A stretch of 36,236 nt of DNA from Dehalococcoidales bacterium (GCA_028714335.1 JAQTMM010000013.1:1-36236); one strand, 5' to 3'; positions 14,455 through 21,207 are shown, numbered from the stretch's first letter. The notes: generated from the letters alone by a model not told the origin. Numbers and translations: made by a program.

Positions 14455-14639
14455 TGGGAAGGCCGAAGGGGTTACACCCCATAGTTATTCCCCAATGGCG
14501 ACTGGTATGGGCATGTCCGGAAGCCGAGGAAAGGCTGGAGCAAACCCAGAAAGAGCTGGGTTTTCATAACATCTACAGCACGGCCATGTTTTTAATGAAC
14601 ACGACCACGATAAGGAAGGTAAAAAGCAATGGAAATTAA
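14454..14639 (+). CDS. Small basic protein, 61 aa
   Basis: ATG 14454 shares its A with the upstream TAA stop and follows GAGG. The product begins GRPKGLHPIVIPQW; a helix EAEERLEQTQKELGF and a hydrophobic end follow. The GRPKG start is a minor-groove AT-hook-like motif (GRPK), so DNA binding is possible. It overlaps the SSB-like gene by 11 nt. Confidence 0.55.
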   Translation: MGRPKGLHPIVIPQWRLVWACPEAEERLEQTQKELGFHNIYSTAMFLMNTTTIRKVKSNGN

Positions 14640-15369
14640 AGTAAAGTCAACGCACGTAATAAAAGATGGAAACCGCAAGGACGGCACGCCTTACAAGTGG
14701 GTTTCCGTTATGGCAGATGATGGCTCGGAAAAAGGTACAGAGTACACCACCTTTGATTCCAGCGTACTTAAACTGGGGCCAGGTTCAGTAATAGAAATCA
14801 ACCCCGATACCAAGGAAGGTAAGCTCTCTTTTAAGAAGGTGGTAAAGGTTGTCAGTGAAATACCGGTACAGCAAGCCCCTGCACCCGCTGCCTCTGTCGT
14901 CACTCCTAAAAATGACATGTCAAAAGAGGACTGGGCGGAGAGAGACCGCATAGAACGCGCCAGCATCGAGGTGCAGGTTGCGTACAAGGGCGTGGTAGAC
15001 CTGATTAAAGAACCGAACGCATGGAAAGTAAGGGGTTTTGAGTCTCTGGTAAGGAAATCCTTTGATTGGGCGCTGGAAAAACTGGGCGGCGCTGTTGCAT
15101 CCACACCCGCTTCAGAACCCGCCAAACCAAAATCTAACGCCGATGCGGACTTTGACAAACTCCAGAGTGGTAGTCAGAAACAACCGCAGAAGCCGTTTAC
15201 CCTGGGGGCGGTGCTTACCTGGTGCCAGAGCCACGGCAAGGAATATACCCGCGACTGGTTCTTTAAAAATATCAGCTTGCGCGAAGACCAGCTTCTTAGC
15301 AATCCCGCCAATCTGGAACGGGCGGTAGGCGACATCATCACCAAGAAGCCGGACTGGGTGTGGCAGTAA
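14629..15369 (+). CDS. Single-stranded DNA-binding protein-like (OB fold)
   Basis: A 246-aa protein. Residues 1-75 (KVKSTHVIKDGNRKDGTPYKWVSVMADDGSEKGTEYTTFDSSVLKLGPGSVIEI) show the strand pattern of an OB-fold. Residues ~97-125 (KEDWAERDRIERASIEVQVAYKGVVDLI) match the helical segment seen after OB domains in phage SSB-like proteins. A Pro/Ala/Ser-rich linker leads to a C-terminal basic domain (FTLGAVLTWCQSHGKEYTRDWFFKNI). It lacks the acidic tip of bacterial SSB. With the preceding coiled-coil gene it probably forms a replication/recombination pair. Confidence 0.55.
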   Translation: MEIKVKSTHVIKDGNRKDGTPYKWVSVMADDGSEKGTEYTTFDSSVLKLGPGSVIEINPDTKEGKLSFKKVVKVVSEIPVQQAPAPAASVVTPKNDMSKEDWAERDRIERASIEVQVAYKGVVDLIKEPNAWKVRGFESLVRKSFDWALEKLGGAVASTPASEPAKPKSNADADFDKLQSGSQKQPQKPFTLGAVLTWCQSHGKEYTRDWFFKNISLREDQLLSNPANLERAVGDIITKKPDWVWQ

Positions 15370-15459
15370 ATTTTTTTACCTTGTCCGAGTACGTGTTTAC
15401 CCATATACGGATACAGCGACTACATAGAAGGGAGGTAACGCAGCACTAATCAATTTACT

Positions 15460-15497
15460 CTGCCCTTGTGGTTCAACCCGGTGCCGCACGAGGGCAG
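15460..15497 (+). other. Long hairpin in intergenic RNA
   Basis: CTGCCCTTGTG (15460-15470) pairs with CACGAGGGCAG (15487-15497): 11 bp including one G-T, 16-nt loop. The 9-mer CAGCACTAA occurs at 15441-15449 and again at 15495-15503, around the hairpin. GTGAAGGA is repeated in tandem at 15512-15527, giving several overlapping ribosome binding sites for the next gene. No T-run follows, so this is more likely a regulatory leader than a terminator. Confidence 0.55.
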
Positions 15498-15534
15498 CAC
15501 TAAGGGGAGTAGTGAAGGAGTGAAGGAGTGAAGT

Positions 15535-15729
15535 ATGACAACTAAAGAAACAGTAGGGAAAATGATTATAAGGCGTTCCCCTAAAGCTGATTCGATATGC
15601 GATTTTATTTTAATGGATGTCAATCCCAAAACTGTAGGTGGTTATAAGGCTTCTCTAAATATTGAACAATGCAAGAGTATTATTGCTCTTTTAAATAAAT
15701 ATATTCGAGAGAGTGAAAGGTTAATTTAA
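15535..15729 (+). CDS. Small protein, 64 aa, unknown
   Basis: ATG 15535 follows the GAAGGAGTGAAG repeats. The product (MTTKETVGKMIIRRSPKADSICDFILMDVNPKTVGGYKASLNIEQCKSIIALLNKYIRE) looks like two or three strands followed by one C-terminal helix. The gene is A+T-rich like the cassette genes but has no A or B element. It lies between a hairpin leader and a candidate structured RNA. Confidence 0.6.
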   Translation: MTTKETVGKMIIRRSPKADSICDFILMDVNPKTVGGYKASLNIEQCKSIIALLNKYIRESERLI

Positions 15730-15732
15730 TAT

Positions 15733-15935
15733 GGCCGGGGTGAACGGGTCTGAAATCTGTTGGTCTATCATAGCGGTGAACAAACTAAGTCGCTCTTAGG
15801 GCGTGAAATCCGCATAAGCACCGATTAAACTGGCGGAGACGCAGTTCGGGCGGAGGTGCAGGTCTTCACCAACAGAAAACCCTAACCAGCTAGTAAGATG
15901 GTGGTAGCCCCGACAAATAACCATCGGCATGAACC
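15733..15935 (+). ncRNA. Candidate structured RNA upstream of ASCH gene
   Basis: This 200-nt gap has no convincing gene but nested complementarity. TCTGTTGGT (15756-15764) pairs perfectly with ACCAACAGA (15868-15876) and closes a multi-branched region. Inside are CTAAG/CTTAG (15785-15789 with 15795-15799), GCACC/GGTGC (15818-15822 with 15855-15859) and, within the latter, CTGgCG-GAGA-CGCAG (15830-15844). A further GATGGT/ACCATC pair lies downstream near 15897-15925. It ends just before the ribosome site of the gene at 15950. It may be a cis-regulatory leader or an independent RNA; I do not recognise the class. Confidence 0.5.
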
Positions 15936-15949
15936 GGAAAGGGGAGACA

Positions 15950-16615
15950 GTGAACGGGATATTATTTAAACCCGAACTTATTAAGCGGATAGTCGCCGGA
16001 GAAAAGGATGTTACCCGCCGTTTAGACCACTTAAAAGAGATTAATATTGAACCGGATAAGTGGGAATTTTGCGGATTAGCTGTTAATAAAATCCAAAAAG
16101 TAAAGCTTGGAGATGCTCTTTTTATAAACAAAGATTTCCCTCTTGAGGTAAAAGCTATCAATCCTCGTTACCATGTCGGAGAGGTTTTATTCATCAGAGA
16201 ATCATGGCGAATAATAAATCCGATTGGAAAGTATCTTCATAATCCATATGATTTTGGTATTGAATATTTATCGATTAACCATGAAGTGAGATGGTGGACA
16301 GATAATGGCAATATTATAAACTATCCGATAGATGAAAAAACGCGCAGTCCTCTATTCCTACCCGCCCTTTTTGCCCGTCACTTCATCCAGATAACAGATG
16401 TCAGATCGGAACGCTTACAAGATATTACCGATGAAGAGGCGCAGCGGGAAGGCGTATTTTCTGACCCTGTAAAGTGGGGAGATTGTTGTCATGTTGACGC
16501 ATTTATGAGAATTTGGGACATCATCAACCCTGACCATCCATTTGCCTCTAACCCCTGGGTGTTTCGTTATGCGTTCAAGTACCTGCCGGATTACAAATAT
16601 GAGGTAATAAGATAG
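15950..16615 (+). CDS. ASCH-domain-like phage protein
   Basis: GTG 15950 is chosen for the GGGGAG site 5 nt upstream; the ATG at 15929 has none. The 221-aa product opens ILFKPELIKRIVAGEKDVTRR. Later motifs are YHVGEVLFIRESWRI, SPLFLPALFARHFIQITDVRSERLQDITDEEAQREGVF and NPWVFRYAF. This is the pattern of large phage ASCH-type proteins (RNA-binding PUA-like fold). Some ASCH proteins bind or hydrolyse modified nucleosides; the phage ones are uncharacterised. The gene is A+T-rich and follows a candidate structured RNA. The stop shares a base with the next GTG start. Confidence 0.7.
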   Translation: MNGILFKPELIKRIVAGEKDVTRRLDHLKEINIEPDKWEFCGLAVNKIQKVKLGDALFINKDFPLEVKAINPRYHVGEVLFIRESWRIINPIGKYLHNPYDFGIEYLSINHEVRWWTDNGNIINYPIDEKTRSPLFLPALFARHFIQITDVRSERLQDITDEEAQREGVFSDPVKWGDCCHVDAFMRIWDIINPDHPFASNPWVFRYAFKYLPDYKYEVIR

Positions 16616-16965
16616 TGACCGATACCGAGCTTAAAGATTCTGTCAAGCACATCATGTACCGCCATGTTGGGAGAGGATTCCCGATCGACAGGGCGGACTT
16701 ACTTGACGCTCTGGATTTGCCCCATACCTCAAGCGCCGATAGACGGTTACGGGAGATTATCAGGCAGCTAAAGCGGGATTTATTCCCCATCCAGTTTGCC
16801 ACGGAAAAGCCTGCCGGTTACTATCTGCCGGCTAATGAGAGGGAACTCATTGAGGGAATCGAGAAGCTGAAGGGCTACGTTAAAGACGAGTGCATCACTA
16901 TCAGGGCGCTAAGGACCGGAGGCTCTCGCTTCCTGGCAGGCGATAAACAGTTGGAGTTGATATGA
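16615..16965 (+). CDS. Winged-helix-like small protein
   Basis: A 116-aa product from GTG 16615, overlapping the previous TAG by one base, with GAGGTAATAAG upstream. Residues ~1-75 (KDSVKHIMYRHVGRGFPIDRADLLDALDLPHTSSADRRLREIIRQLKRDLFPI) have the layout of a winged helix: helix, recognition helix with SSADRRLRE, and a YYL wing. The C-terminal part is a helix plus basic tail. It is a plausible DNA-binding regulator of phage replication. A cassette A element starts 7 nt after its stop. Confidence 0.55.
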   Translation: MTDTELKDSVKHIMYRHVGRGFPIDRADLLDALDLPHTSSADRRLREIIRQLKRDLFPIQFATEKPAGYYLPANERELIEGIEKLKGYVKDECITIRALRTGGSRFLAGDKQLELI

Positions 16966-16971
16966 ATATTG

Positions 16972-16995
16972 GTAAATATTCATTGACATACAGTA
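16972..16995 (+). repeat. Cassette element A1
   Basis: 24-bp element matching the A consensus (GTAAGTATCCC, then TTGACATACAGTA) at 21 of 24 positions. GGAGG (16996-17000) follows immediately and serves ATG 17008. Confidence 0.85.
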
Positions 16996-17007
16996 GGAGG
17001 CTGAAAT

Positions 17008-17262
17008 ATGTATGAAGATAAAAAAAGCTCGGTAATTCGGTTACTTGACTTGGTGTGGGATTGTGCTAATAAAGGCACACCGTTTTCATGGGAACGCTTA
17101 AACTATTCCATGTACACGGCTCTGAAGTTAGCAGTAGGCAGTGGTTTAGCTTTTGCCTTAGAGGACGTAGCATATATTCGGGATAACTACCGTTCATGGT
17201 ATTGGATTACTGATGGTTACGAGAGCATCTACACAAATGCTGTGATAGTTAACAATAGGTAA
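17008..17262 (+). CDS. Cassette 1 gene: small protein, unknown
   Basis: An 84-aa protein behind A1 with its GGAGG. The sequence (SSVIRLLDLVWDCANKGTPFSWERLNYSMYTALKLAVGSGLAFALEDVAYIRDNYRSWYWITDGYESIY) is helical then aromatic-rich, with no recognised family. The last codons lie in a degenerate B-like stretch (about 17230-17253, GTGATAGTTAAC). The TAA stop is the TAA inside the next A element, so gene and element are fused. Low G+C relative to the replication genes. Confidence 0.65.
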   Translation: MYEDKKSSVIRLLDLVWDCANKGTPFSWERLNYSMYTALKLAVGSGLAFALEDVAYIRDNYRSWYWITDGYESIYTNAVIVNNR

Positions 17263-17282
17263 GTATCCCTTGACATCACGTA
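17259..17282 (+). repeat. Cassette element A2 (divergent inner half)
   Basis: The first 18 nt (GTAAGTATCCCTTGACAT) match A3 exactly. The inner part reads CACGTATGAGG instead of ACAGTAGGAGG, so only a GAGG remains. It supplies the stop codon of cassette 1 and stands in front of the methyltransferase gene. Confidence 0.8.
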
Positions 17283-17299
17283 TGAGGCTAAGGTAAGAT

Positions 17300-17986
17300 A
17301 TGAACGAAAAACTGATATTAAGTATTTTCCCCGGAATAGATTTGCTTGGCATGGCGTTTGAAGAAGCTGGATATTGCGTTGTCCGCGGGCCTGATTTACT
17401 ATGGGGCGGAGATATACATAAATTCCACCCCCCCACAGGTGCTTTTGAGGGTATAATAGGTGGCCCGCCTTGTGTGGGTGAAACGCCATTGGCAAACTTC
17501 AATTCTAACAAAGGTTACACACTCTGGCCGGAAGCTATGAGGGTAATTAATGAGGCTCAACCGGAGTGGTGGATGCTTGAAGCCGTGATTAGACATGATG
17601 CCCCTTATTTCGTTTGTCTTTCCCCTCGATGGATTGGAGAAAAGCAAAGCAGGAAGCGGTATTTTCATAGCAACCTAGACATAACTCGATTCATTGAAGT
17701 CTCATTGTTTGAAAATCCAATAAAGGAACCATGCGTAAAAGCTACTGAATTAGCCAAAGGTTTCCGGCCTCTGAAGATAAAAAAAGAGCCGTACTATCCG
17801 CATCGCCCCTGGGAATTACTATGTGAACTACAAGGACTTTCGCCTGATTTCGATATAAAGCCCTTCACGAAAGCATGGAAGGGAATAGTCTTAGGTAATG
17901 CCGTACCCCTCTCAATGGGTAGAGAAATAGCAAAAGCGATAACGAAAGCAAGGGAGGTATCTATGGAGAAGGTAAGTATCCCTTGA
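17300..17986 (+). CDS. C5-cytosine DNA methyltransferase-like protein
   Basis: A 228-aa protein. Motif I is LSIFPGIDLLGMAFEEAGYCVVRGPD (8-32), motif IV is GGPPC with catalytic C58, motif VIII is QSRKR (116-120) and motif X is LGNAVPLSMGREIAKAI (198-214). The ENV of motif VI reads EAV (E94 kept, N replaced), and the target-recognition region is short. It probably modifies phage DNA against restriction, or is a divergent member without full activity. The last four residues (VSIP) and the TGA stop are encoded by element A3, so the original 3' end may have been replaced when cassette 3 arrived. Confidence 0.8.
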   Translation: MNEKLILSIFPGIDLLGMAFEEAGYCVVRGPDLLWGGDIHKFHPPTGAFEGIIGGPPCVGETPLANFNSNKGYTLWPEAMRVINEAQPEWWMLEAVIRHDAPYFVCLSPRWIGEKQSRKRYFHSNLDITRFIEVSLFENPIKEPCVKATELAKGFRPLKIKKEPYYPHRPWELLCELQGLSPDFDIKPFTKAWKGIVLGNAVPLSMGREIAKAITKAREVSMEKVSIP

Positions 17987-17995
17987 CATACAGTA
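17972..17995 (+). repeat. Cassette element A3
   Basis: Consensus copy of A; GGAGG at 17996-18000 serves ATG 18006. It pairs with B3 (18373-18396) as a 24-bp inverted repeat with 20 matches. Its TTGA contains the stop of the methyltransferase gene. Confidence 0.9.
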
Positions 17996-18005
17996 GGAGG
18001 CTAAA

Positions 18006-18380
18006 ATGAAAGCGATTAGTTTATCTCAACCTATGGCTTGGGCTATTTTTTACGGGAAAGATGTTGAGAATCGTTCTCGCCCGACTAAATATCGAGGACG
18101 TGTAATGATTCACGCTTCAAAGACCTTTAACCGAGAACATTACGATTGGATAGCTCAAAACGAGAACCGCTTGGGATGTCAACTCCCACAGCCGGAGGAC
18201 TTTGTACAAGGCGCTCTAATTGGCGAAGCAACTATAACTGATTGTGTGCGTGGTCATGGTTCACGTTGGGCTATGAATGACCAGTATCAATATGTTTTAA
18301 AAGATTCCAAGAAATATGACAAACCGATTCCATGCAAGGGAACAATATTTCCTTTGTTCTTTGAACCTAATTTACTGTAG
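18006..18380 (+). CDS. Cassette 3 gene: ASCH domain protein
   Basis: A 124-aa protein, essentially one ASCH domain: KAISLSQPMAWAIFYGKDVENRSRPTKYRGRVMIHASKTF (2-41), then ALIGEATITDCVRGH (70-84) and a basic C-terminal end. The ENRS...YRG...IHASK signature defines the family, which has a PUA-like fold and binds RNA or nucleosides. The gene lies exactly between A3 and B3; its TAG stop is inside B3. It is A+T-rich and unrelated in sequence detail to the larger ASCH-like protein at 15950. Confidence 0.85.
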   Translation: MKAISLSQPMAWAIFYGKDVENRSRPTKYRGRVMIHASKTFNREHYDWIAQNENRLGCQLPQPEDFVQGALIGEATITDCVRGHGSRWAMNDQYQYVLKDSKKYDKPIPCKGTIFPLFFEPNLL

Positions 18381-18396
18381 ATGAAGGGATAGTTAC
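18373..18396 (-). repeat. Cassette element B3
   Basis: TACTGTAGATGAAGG followed by GATAGTTAC. Its reverse complement matches A3 at 20 of 24 positions. Identical to B4 and B5. The TAG in TACTGTAG is the stop of the ASCH gene. Confidence 0.9.
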
Positions 18397-18406
18397 GAGG
18401 TTTGAT

Positions 18407-18631
18407 ATGACTACCATAACTTTAAAATGCCCACATTGCGGGTCAAGCAGCATCATCTACGATCGGGGGGACGACTGCTTTAAGTGCATCCTGTGCAACC
18501 GCCCTCTGGCTAAAGAGGACTTCCAGCACCTGATAACGGAGCGCAACAGGCACGGATACACGGACGGCGGCCGCCCTGTTAAGCAGGGTAAACAGCAATA
18601 CGGAAACTGCAAGGTAAAGGGAAAGGGATAA
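18407..18631 (+). CDS. Zinc-ribbon protein
   Basis: A 74-aa protein with GAGG 6 nt before ATG 18407. C9-P-H-C12 and C26-x-x-C29 (LKCPHCGSSSIIYDRGDDCFKCILCNRPL) make a classic zinc ribbon, followed by a basic tail (GGRPVKQGKQQYGNCKVKGKG). Probably nucleic-acid binding. It directly precedes the replication protein gene (1 nt gap), so it may assist replication. Confidence 0.7.
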   Translation: MTTITLKCPHCGSSSIIYDRGDDCFKCILCNRPLAKEDFQHLITERNRHGYTDGGRPVKQGKQQYGNCKVKGKG

Positions 18632-18632
18632 T

Positions 18633-19430
18633 ATGGCCAGACCGCAAAAACAGACCGTTGAATATTTCCCGCACGTATGCGATACCGATAACGGCAAAAC
18701 CCTGTCCGTACTGCAAAACAAGTACGGCAACGATGGGTACGCGTTTTGGTTCCGGTTGCTGGAGTTCCTGGGCAAGCGCAACGGCCTCTATTTTGACTAC
18801 AATAACCCCGCCGACCTGGAGTTTCTGTGTGCAAAAACCCACCAAAACAATACAGAAACGGTTTTGCGGATGCTGGCGGACTTGGACGTATTGGGTGCGA
18901 TAGACCATGACCTGTATCTGGAGCAGGTGCTCTGGTGCCAAAACTTCGTTGACGGGGTAAAAGACGCCTTCGCCCGCAGCGTTTCCGGCGTTCCGCAAAG
19001 ACCCACCCCAAAAACAGTTAATGTACTAAAAACCGACCAATCTGTAGTAAAAACAGGGGTAAGTGCTGACATATTGCATACAGAAACCCCCAGAAACGAT
19101 ACAGAAACTCCACAAAGTAAAGTAAAGGAAATTAAAGTAAAAGAAATTAAAGAAGAAACGGAAGAAGAATTTACGGAGTGGATAGAGAGTGATGTTAAGA
19201 AATTCTACCCGGATCTGGATGTTGAGCATGAATATCAAAAGTTCAAACTCTGGTGGAGCGAGGGAAACCGGAAACTAAAAAGGCCAAGAGTGGCTTTTGT
19301 AAACTGGCTGGACAAGGCAAAGGAAATCAAATCCAATCACCAAGGTGGTTTTAAAAAGCCGTCCGGACAATCCAAAAACGACCCGGATAGATATATCAAA
19401 GGCAAATTTGGACACGTGGTACAGAGATAA
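18633..19430 (+). CDS. Lin1244/Lin1753-type replication initiation protein (DnaD-like)
   Basis: A 265-aa protein. The N-terminal ~95 residues (MARPQKQTVEYFPHVCDTDNGKTLSVLQNKYGNDGYAFWFRLLEFLGKRNGLYFDYN) match the Lin1244/Lin1753 winged-helix domain (DUF4373) of phage replication proteins. The middle is a charged linker with the repeat KVKEIKVKEIKEETEEEF. The C-terminal part (FKLWWSEGNRKLKRPRVAFVNWLDKAKE) resembles the DnaD-type helicase-loader tail. It probably binds the phage origin and loads the host helicase. GGGAAAGGG precedes ATG 18633. No own helicase or polymerase gene was found, so host replication enzymes are presumably recruited. Confidence 0.75.
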   Translation: MARPQKQTVEYFPHVCDTDNGKTLSVLQNKYGNDGYAFWFRLLEFLGKRNGLYFDYNNPADLEFLCAKTHQNNTETVLRMLADLDVLGAIDHDLYLEQVLWCQNFVDGVKDAFARSVSGVPQRPTPKTVNVLKTDQSVVKTGVSADILHTETPRNDTETPQSKVKEIKVKEIKEETEEEFTEWIESDVKKFYPDLDVEHEYQKFKLWWSEGNRKLKRPRVAFVNWLDKAKEIKSNHQGGFKKPSGQSKNDPDRYIKGKFGHVVQR

Positions 19431-19442
19431 TGGAGGTCAGTA

Positions 19443-19505
19443 ATGGAACTTAAAACCGCACAGCAAATCTCAAGCCAGGTAAAGGCAAAGGGAGGGAATA
19501 AATGA
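19443..19505 (+). CDS. 20-aa peptide coupled to DUF5131 gene
   Basis: ATG 19443 with a strong GGAGG site 6 nt upstream encodes a 20-residue peptide (MELKTAQQISSQVKAKGGNK). Its TGA overlaps the next start as ATGA. The good site and overlap suggest real translation, perhaps as a coupling leader. Confidence 0.45.
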   Translation: MELKTAQQISSQVKAKGGNK

Positions 19506-20341
19506 ATAACGTAAAAAAGTCGATAGGCTGGGCAGATTTTACCGTGAATCCTGTGAAAGGACTTTGCCCTGTAGGGTGTTCATACTGCTACGCGCGGAGG
19601 GCATACGGGCGGAACTGCAACGAGGTATTCAGGGATAAGACGATAAGATACGATGTAGATGTTTGGAATGGTGTAGAGAAAGCGAGGCCCAACGATCGGG
19701 TATTCGTAGGCTCTACCATCGATTTATTCCACCCGCTTTGCTCAAAATGGAATGACGAGATTATAGAAACATGTGAAAGCCTCGCGCCAACGACCTTTAT
19801 CTTTCTTACCAAGTGTCCTGAAAACCTGCCCAAAGTGTGGCCGGATAACTGCTGGGTAGGTGTAAGCGCAACCGATTTCAATATGGCTACTTACGCCATG
19901 TGCGGATTACGAGAAGTAAAAGCAAAAGTAAAGATTATCAGCTTTGAGCCTTTACTTAAACAAATAACACCAACCGCACCTTACGGGCCATATACCGTAG
20001 ATATGTTTGCGAGGGATTTAAGGTTTACTGGCGTGAAATGGGTAATCATCGGCGCGCAGACACCTTACTCTACAAAGACGGCACCGCGTATTGAGTGGGT
20101 AAAAGAGATTGTGGACGCTGCGGACAAAACCAATATTCCGGTGTTTCTGAAAAATAATCTACAGCCTTTAATTGATGAGCATTTTCCTGATAAAGGACTT
20201 GCCTGTAACCACGATAAAACAGTACGCTCATATCACCAAATGGGGAAATATAACCTGTGTGAGGGATGTGACGCTTCAGGATGTGACAACTGTAGTGTTA
20301 TATGGGGGTTACGCCAAGAAGTACCAGGAAAAGGGAGTTAA
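19502..20341 (+). CDS. DUF5131 (phage Gp37/Gp68-type) radical-SAM-like protein
   Basis: A 279-aa protein with GGGAGGG before ATG 19502. KKSIGWADFTVNPVKGLCPVGCSYCYARRAYG carries the C22-x3-C26-x2-C29 cluster motif that binds a 4Fe-4S centre in radical SAM enzymes. FVGSTIDLFHP, NCWVGVSATDF and KVKIISFEPLL are further family blocks, and the C-terminus holds another Cys group (CEGCDASGCDNC). DUF5131 proteins are widespread in phages and predicted to modify a nucleic acid or peptide; the reaction is not established. Confidence 0.85.
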   Translation: MNNVKKSIGWADFTVNPVKGLCPVGCSYCYARRAYGRNCNEVFRDKTIRYDVDVWNGVEKARPNDRVFVGSTIDLFHPLCSKWNDEIIETCESLAPTTFIFLTKCPENLPKVWPDNCWVGVSATDFNMATYAMCGLREVKAKVKIISFEPLLKQITPTAPYGPYTVDMFARDLRFTGVKWVIIGAQTPYSTKTAPRIEWVKEIVDAADKTNIPVFLKNNLQPLIDEHFPDKGLACNHDKTVRSYHQMGKYNLCEGCDASGCDNCSVIWGLRQEVPGKGS

Positions 20342-20398
20342 TCATGACAACAAACGAATAGGAAAATGATATGAAATACAATAAGTATAAATGTTTTG

Positions 20399-20422
20399 GT
20401 AATTATCCCATGACATACAGTA
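20399..20422 (+). repeat. Cassette element A4
   Basis: GTAATTATCCCATGACAT followed by ACAGTA; two differences from A3. GGAGG (20423-20427) serves ATG 20436. Pairs with B4. Confidence 0.9.
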
Positions 20423-20435
20423 GGAGGTTAAAGCT

Positions 20436-20612
20436 ATGATAGGAGATTGCGGAAGCTGTCATTATCAAAGTTGGGATGGTGAATATGGCACTATCCAAGC
20501 ATGTGATAGGGAAATTGTTACATTTCGGGATGAAGGAATTGAGGTGGAGGATAAAATATACCCTTGGGGGGAATGTCCACTCTGGAAAGATATTGCCGAT
20601 TTAATACTGTAG
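20436..20612 (+). CDS. Cassette 4 gene: 58-aa Cys-containing protein
   Basis: The gene fills the space between A4 and B4 and ends at the TAG inside B4. The product has C5, C8, C23 and C47 (MIGDCGSCHYQSWDGEYGTI, then ACDREIV and WGECPLW), a spacing compatible with a small metal-binding fold. Residues 24-45 are acidic. No family was recognised. It is A+T-rich like the other cassette genes. A GGAGG provided by the element and a start 9 nt behind it make expression likely. Confidence 0.7.
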   Translation: MIGDCGSCHYQSWDGEYGTIQACDREIVTFRDEGIEVEDKIYPWGECPLWKDIADLIL

Positions 20613-20628
20613 ATGAAGGGATAGTTAC
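20605..20628 (-). repeat. Cassette element B4
   Basis: Identical over 24 nt to B3 and B5; carries the stop codon of the cassette 4 gene. Confidence 0.9.
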
Positions 20629-20649
20629 GAACTTTTTTATATCCGGCAC

Positions 20650-20802
20650 ATGAATGATTGCGGGGGTGTGGAAAACTTGGGCTATTTGAAAAGACCGATA
20701 GTTGTTTCCCTTATTAAAAACCTTGCCCGTGCCGTGGGTATTGATATCCTCATGCGGGGTCAATGCGGAACCTTCGTCAAGCCGGAGGACTATCAGAGTT
20801 GA
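20650..20802 (+). CDS. Possible 50-aa protein, perhaps the 5' part of a frameshifted gene
   Basis: An open frame from ATG 20650 (MNDCGGVENLGYLKRPIVVS...) to TGA 20800-20802 with no clear ribosome site. It ends FVKPEDYQS. The overlapping frame at 20763 continues with ELIACQVFDNGLGDVRQARGVWQLMKEP. One inserted base near 20795-20800 would join the two into a single ~112-aa protein (KPEDYQ followed by ELIACQ). The pair may be a decayed gene, a sequencing indel, or two true small genes. B4 lies 21 nt upstream. Confidence 0.4.
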   Translation: MNDCGGVENLGYLKRPIVVSLIKNLARAVGIDILMRGQCGTFVKPEDYQS

Positions 20803-20987
20803 TTGCGTGCCAGGTTTTCGATAACGGATTGGGTGATGTGAGGCAGGCGCGCGGCGTGTGGCAGTTAATGAAGGAACCCACGAGGGAAGAGGTCATACGG
20901 GTGCTGCGGATGAAAGCCAAATACAGCGCGGGGGCGGAATTAAGAATGCCGAAAAAAGAAAAAGTAGCGCGGATGCCGGGACTTTAA
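20763..20987 (+). CDS. Small basic helical protein, 74 aa
   Basis: ATG 20763 has only a weak GCGGGG site. From residue ~11 on (SELIACQVFDNGLGDVRQARGVWQLMKEPTREEVIRVLRMKAKYSAGAELRMPKKEKVARMPG) the product is helical and basic and looks like a real coding sequence. Its first ten residues could be the wrong frame of an upstream 5' part (see 20650). Not recognised. Ends 10 nt before the double zinc ribbon gene. Confidence 0.55.
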   Translation: MRNLRQAGGLSELIACQVFDNGLGDVRQARGVWQLMKEPTREEVIRVLRMKAKYSAGAELRMPKKEKVARMPGL

Positions 20988-20997
20988 GGAGGTCTAA

Positions 20998-21207
20998 ATG
21001 CCAGTAGCAGAAGATACCAGAGAAAGAGATTACTGCCGTAAGTGTAACCACGTGCAGAGTATTCGGGTAGGGAGGTATTGTCCTGACTGTGGGACTGAAC
21101 TCACGGAAAAACCAGAATACCCGCGGTGCCCGATGTGCGGGAACGATATCCGCGCCCTGGATAAATTCTGCCCCAGTTGCGGGTATCCCCAGAAAGAGGC
21201 GCAATGA
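20998..21207 (+). CDS. Double zinc-ribbon protein
   Basis: A 69-aa protein with AAGGAGG before ATG 20998. Four CxxC pairs are visible: CRKC, CPDCG, CPMCG and CPSCG, forming two successive zinc ribbons (residues ~12-35 and ~41-64). Proteins of this type bind nucleic acids or bridge proteins. The TGA overlaps the following ATG. It belongs to a chain of four overlapping or abutting genes leading to the VRR-NUC nuclease. Confidence 0.8.
   Translation: MPVAEDTRERDYCRKCNHVQSIRVGRYCPDCGTELTEKPEYPRCPMCGNDIRALDKFCPSCGYPQKEAQ

Noticed and set aside
15731-15799. 22-codon frame at the start of the candidate structured RNA
   Set aside because: No ribosome site and its end overlaps a hairpin; could at most be a leader peptide.
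15796-16161. Minus-strand 121-aa frame opposite the structured RNA and ASCH gene
   Set aside because: No ribosome site, and it overlaps a well-supported plus-strand gene with family motifs.
17271-17276. TTGACA in the A elements as -35 boxes of promoters
   Set aside because: Two of five copies have ATGACA, and a suitable -10 would fall on or behind the start codon. The conserved part fits inverted repeat plus ribosome site better.
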